This document shows positions 60,539-64,000 of a stretch of 64,000 bases of DNA, piece by piece (the first letter of the stretch is position 1; every line of letters begins with the position of its first letter). The DNA lies in the NCBI GenBank assembly GCA_039619475.1, contig CM077115.1:103476393-103540392 (forward strand), written 5' to 3'. Under the pieces are notes generated by a model. It saw nothing but the letters and a program-made list of their open reading frames with translations, had not been told where the DNA came from and ran no database searches. The DNA comes from Icerya purchasi (taxonomy: Eukaryota; Arthropoda; Insecta; Hemiptera; Monophlebidae). Made by a program: the position numbers and the translations under genes.

Positions 60539-61420
60539 TTGCTGGGAATTTTTTTTCCTTATTTCTGCTCTATCTTCTCAGCCGAGTCGATCTCAATTCT
60601 TCGTGCAATCCAATTCATATCCTCTACGAGTGGGGTTCACAAATTCCTGATTGTTTCTGATTCCAAAGGCGTTCTTCAAACCATCTCCTCTCCTCCTTCT
60701 CATAATTCTGACGGTATCATCCTCTCTATTCGATCTCTTGTCTCGTCTTTGTTCTCGTTCCGATCCATTCTCATAGACTTTCTATGGGTCCCTAGTCATT
60801 CCAATATTGAGGGCAATGACGCAGCTGACTCTTTAGCTCGCTCAGCCGCCCGCATTGGTCCTTTCCTCGACTCTTTCCCTTCCTCAGACATTCTTTCTCT
60901 GTCACGCTCTAATCATTCTAGACTTTGGACTGACATGTATCCATCTTTATTCTCAAATCGCTTTTCACAGTACCGTCTTATTCAACCGGTTCCTAGTTTC
61001 CTGCCTTGGTTTCAATCTATTCCTACCTGTCGTCGTTCCACTGTTGTTTCCTTAATTAGGCTTAGAATCAATCATTCTCTACTCCCCTCTTCTCGCTTTC
61101 GATTCGCTTTGTCCCCTTCTCCTTTCTGCACTCTTCACGCTTCTGAGCCTTCTTGTGTTTGTGACTCAAATCACATCCTATTCGAATGTTCTACACTCTC
61201 TAACGAACGCTCCTTTCTTTATGCCCAACTTCTAGTTTTGGGTCTTCCTACTCCCTTTAACGATACCTATATTCTTTCCTTCCCATTGCCTTCAGTTATT
61301 CCATTGCTGCTGTCCTTTGTCTTTTCCATTTCTGACCGCTTGGCTATTTAGTTATAACTCTTAATTTTTCATGTTGTTGGGTCAAAGCCACTAGCGCGCC
61401 CAGGGTAGGGGAAAAAAAAA
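60539..61420 (+). mobile_element. LINE-S copy: RNase H and C-terminus, longest intact frame of this part
   Basis: One uninterrupted plus-strand frame (60539-61351) covers the end of the LINE-S polyprotein: IFSAESISILRAIQFI near 60570, FLIVSDSKGVLQTISSP near 60645-60690, FLWVPSHSNIEGNDAADSLA near 60780-60837, RLRINHSLLPSSRFRFALSP at 61059-61115, and a Cys/His cluster CVCDSNHILFEC near 61156-61190, stop at 61351. The 3' motif tgttgttgggtcaaagccac and an A tail (61411-61423) follow. Little decayed, so relatively young. Truncated inside RNase H. Confidence 0.87.
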
Positions 61421-63600
61421 AAAAGCTTTTACAGAAGATATAAACATCGTGATAGATATTTTTCCGGTGAGGATGGAGTTGGTGGTTTTAATTGTCAGGA
61501 GAAAAGACGGGAAACATGAAAGCAAGAATAGAGAAACAGGACTGATAATGTAGAAAATTATTAATCGGACAGGATCGAAGACTTTTGACAACTTTCTAGA
61601 GATGGGGAAAAATTTAAAAAAAAAAATAGGAAAATAGCAATTGTAGCGAAAAAACAGCTGAGATCAGTTTATTTCTCGAAAGAGAGGAGAGCCGAGATTT
61701 TTTTTTCGCGATAGAAAAGAAAACGGCAATGCAATTGGATAGATCCGAATCAGGACAAAAACCAAACAGAATAGAGATCCGGATCAGGAAGAAAACCAAA
61801 CACACTAGAACATATTATGATGTTTAAGTCACCGGTGGTGTGTGGGTAGCGAGGATCAACGCTCATTTAAAATATTTTGAAAGACTTCTTCTAAGAAAAA
61901 AGAAGTCAGGGTGGAATAAGGTAAAAAAAAAGTTTCTTAAGGAAGAGGGTCGTAACATTACGAGGCCAAGAGGAAATTATTGAAAATATTTAATTAAATT
62001 CGGAAAACGAACAATGAAATCAATAAACACCTGAATTATCTGAGGTGTAATTATGTAAACAGGGGAATCTAAAAGTCTGCGCTAACTTCAGACAATTTAA
62101 GAAAAAAAGAGTGATAGGAAATAAAAACGAATAATACTCTCCCAAGAGTTTAAAGAATACATTAATATCTAAAAATGGTCTCTTTGTCGGCAAATAAATT
62201 TATAGAAATATCTGTACGGAAGGATCTAAAGTTTGAAGGGTTTAGACAAAACAATACTCAACCATAAAGAAGCAGCACTAGTACAACGTGTACCTTCTTT
62301 CGATAGGGTGCTAATGGCTGGAAATAATAAAAATAATAAACAAATAGATTGTAGGAATGAGTTTTATTGAGATAAAAGACCAAAAAGAGAGAGTAGAACG
62401 GAATGTGTGTCAGTTTTGAGATTCAAGGCCTATTATATACTGAGTGATATAAGGATAGAGAGGTATGGACGGCGCTGAAATAATTTTCTAAGTAGCGCTT
62501 TCGGAAATCGTGTGTGAAATTAACTAAGTAATAAAGGGCGCGAAAGAGCGGCTGAAATTATTCATAATTTTAAGACGGAAATCGAATAAAATGAAACGGC
62601 TCAATCTGAAAAACGATGATCGGTTTCTTTTTCACTTAATTCAGGTTATTGCACACTGCTGCTTCAACGGATTTCGTTGGATAAATTGTTCTCTTCTATC
62701 CTTGGCTGCTTATTCTAAACTGCATCTTATTTCCTTCTCCTCGAAAACTAACTTCTTCCATCTCTCTTTCTTCAGATTTTTTCCTTTTCATTCTTGCTTC
62801 ATCAAGTCTCTAACCACTTCTTACTATCTTAGTTTAATCCCAGTTTTAAATAGTAAACACCTTTCACTTGGCTTTCTTATTAATGTACATTCTATTCTTC
62901 ACTTTACATCGCATCTTTCCTTTTTGATGCCGATTAGGCAATTTAAACATCGATTTTTCTCGTTATAGTGTTCTTTTACATATATATTTTTTTACTTTCT
63001 TCTCCTTTAGGTATTTCTCCTACACACTCTGTCCGCCATATTCGTACAGAATGCCCTAAATTCTAGTCCTGTTTTCCTTTTCCTTTGCGATTAATAGGCT
63101 AACGTTTTCATTATTTAGAAAAATGTCAATCAACATATTATAAAAGTAGAATAATGTATTAAGAAGTGAATAATTTGGTCTCATCCGTTTTAAGATGAGA
63201 ATATTTCTAATTAAAATTAACTGATGTAAATTATAAAATGATTTAATCTCACAGTTTAACTTGCAACATGGCGCTTCAAGCGTTAGGGGAATTGAATGCA
63301 TGTAAAAAAAAACGAAAATCATAGTACATTTAACAAAAAGTATGCAATCGCTTGAAATATGTTAGTTAACCTGTCTCGATTGAAAAAAATGACAGACATG
63401 AAGAAGTAGTTCTCCCTAGCACTTACTTTGTAACAATTACCACATTTTTCTAACCCATAATCATCTCTTCCTCAAAACTTGTTCCTCTTCAGTGACGGAG
63501 CTATCCAAGGGCTGGTCTAAAACCTGTAACCTTTTTTTCCATTTTTATCATTATCCTTATTTTTTGGATTATTTCCCTTGGTTAACGTTCCCACATATAT
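61421..63600. other. Intergenic DNA, mostly unassigned
   Basis: Purine-rich plus strand to 62560. A C/T-rich frame at 62591-62968 has LINE-S-like base composition but no readable motif. No gene supported. Confidence 0.35.
61741..61808. repeat. 34-bp imperfect tandem duplication
   Basis: Units 61741-61774 and 61775-61808 both read agatccg-a/g-atcagga and end aaaaccaaaca followed by tag, with a few mismatches. Confidence 0.8.
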
Positions 63601-64000
63601 ATATTGATTACAACGTAATTCTTAGGCTACCCCCCATTCGAAAAAATGTCGCCAAAAAATGTCCCAATTTTATGTAATGCAGAATGTCCCAATTTTATGT
63701 AACGTTTGTTATATTTTATAGGATTTTTGTTATTGTTATTTAAAGAATGTCACAATTTTATGTAACGAAATATGTAACGAAAAATGTAATGAAACAATAT
63801 CTTAATTTTATGTAATGAAAGTTAAATGTTAGGATAGGATTTCTGTGATTATGTTATTTTTTTTGTGTTGATTCCAGTAAGAATTACATTGTAAATTTTG
63901 ACCATTTTATACGAAGTATAGAAGAGAAAGAGACAGAAATCTAAGCAAGAGGGGTCAAAGGGCACAGCCCCTTGCGAGGCCAAAATGGCCGAGTTTATAT
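63601..64000 (+). repeat. Repeat family X, copy 3
   Basis: About 400 bp, starting attgattacaacgtaattc and ending aaaatggccgagtttatat exactly at the window edge, where a (TA)n tail is expected. Near-identical to copy 1, with one extra tgtcccaattttatgtaa subrepeat unit near 63659-63702. Preceded by a short (TA)n. Confidence 0.87.

Noticed and set aside
62591..62968. 125-codon plus-strand frame, possible LINE-S ORF
   Set aside because: Only base composition matches; no RT, RNase H or Cys/His motif can be read.

Overview
This is a eukaryotic, AT-rich window. Its two host genes point to an insect: a split gene for an odorant-binding protein (OBP) and the first two exons of an RR-type (chitin_bind_4) cuticular protein gene. 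Introns of several kb to about 11 kb, GT/AG splice sites, abundant dinucleotide and ATT arrays, and dense degraded non-LTR retrotransposons and DNA transposons fit a large, transposon-rich insect genome. A hemipteroid or other hemimetabolous insect is my guess, not something the sequence proves. There are no operons, CRISPR arrays, rRNA genes or intact tRNA genes.

Layout. At 1-11.1 kb lies the 5' part of the cuticular protein gene on the minus strand: an 18-bp start exon at 11036-11053 and exon 2 at 999-1201, with later exons beyond the left edge. Its 9.8-kb intron holds LINE fragments, a 222-bp palindrome and AT arrays. At 11.1-27.9 kb no host gene was found. The stretch is a transposon graveyard: a Jockey-like LINE (13.26-15.23 kb), an R1-like LINE split by a younger nested LINE (16.7-19.5 kb), a ZMYM1-like hAT relic (about 21.3-23.86 kb), a complete-ended Tc1/mariner (24069-25699) and a PIF/Harbinger element with TTA target duplication whose two opposing genes are fused by an internal deletion (25969-27076).

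At 27.95-57.68 kb a single OBP gene runs on the minus strand. I reconstruct seven exons with fully consistent phases: 57682-57596, 46628-46526, 41636-41512, 38981-38946, 33847-33691, 30823-30759 and 27972-27952. They encode about 197 residues with a signal peptide, the C-x3-C and C-x8-C spacing of insect OBPs, and two further cysteines. It resembles the conserved long OBPs of the Obp59a/Obp73a type, thought to bind small hydrophobic ligands or act in sensory lymph. Its introns carry many LINE tails, a three-copy repeat family, a probable tRNA-derived SINE, a MITE and ATT arrays. At 57.7-64 kb lie the OBP upstream region, another LINE tail (60.54-61.42 kb), unassigned AT-rich DNA and a third copy of the repeat family at the right edge.

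The dominant repeat is one LINE lineage, called LINE-S here because its frame is rich in Ser, Leu and Phe. At least eleven 5'-truncated copies occur on both strands. I found no undescribed multi-gene system. The most informative items are the OBP gene with its microexons, the nested LINE, the deletion-fused Harbinger element, the palindromes and the three-copy repeat.
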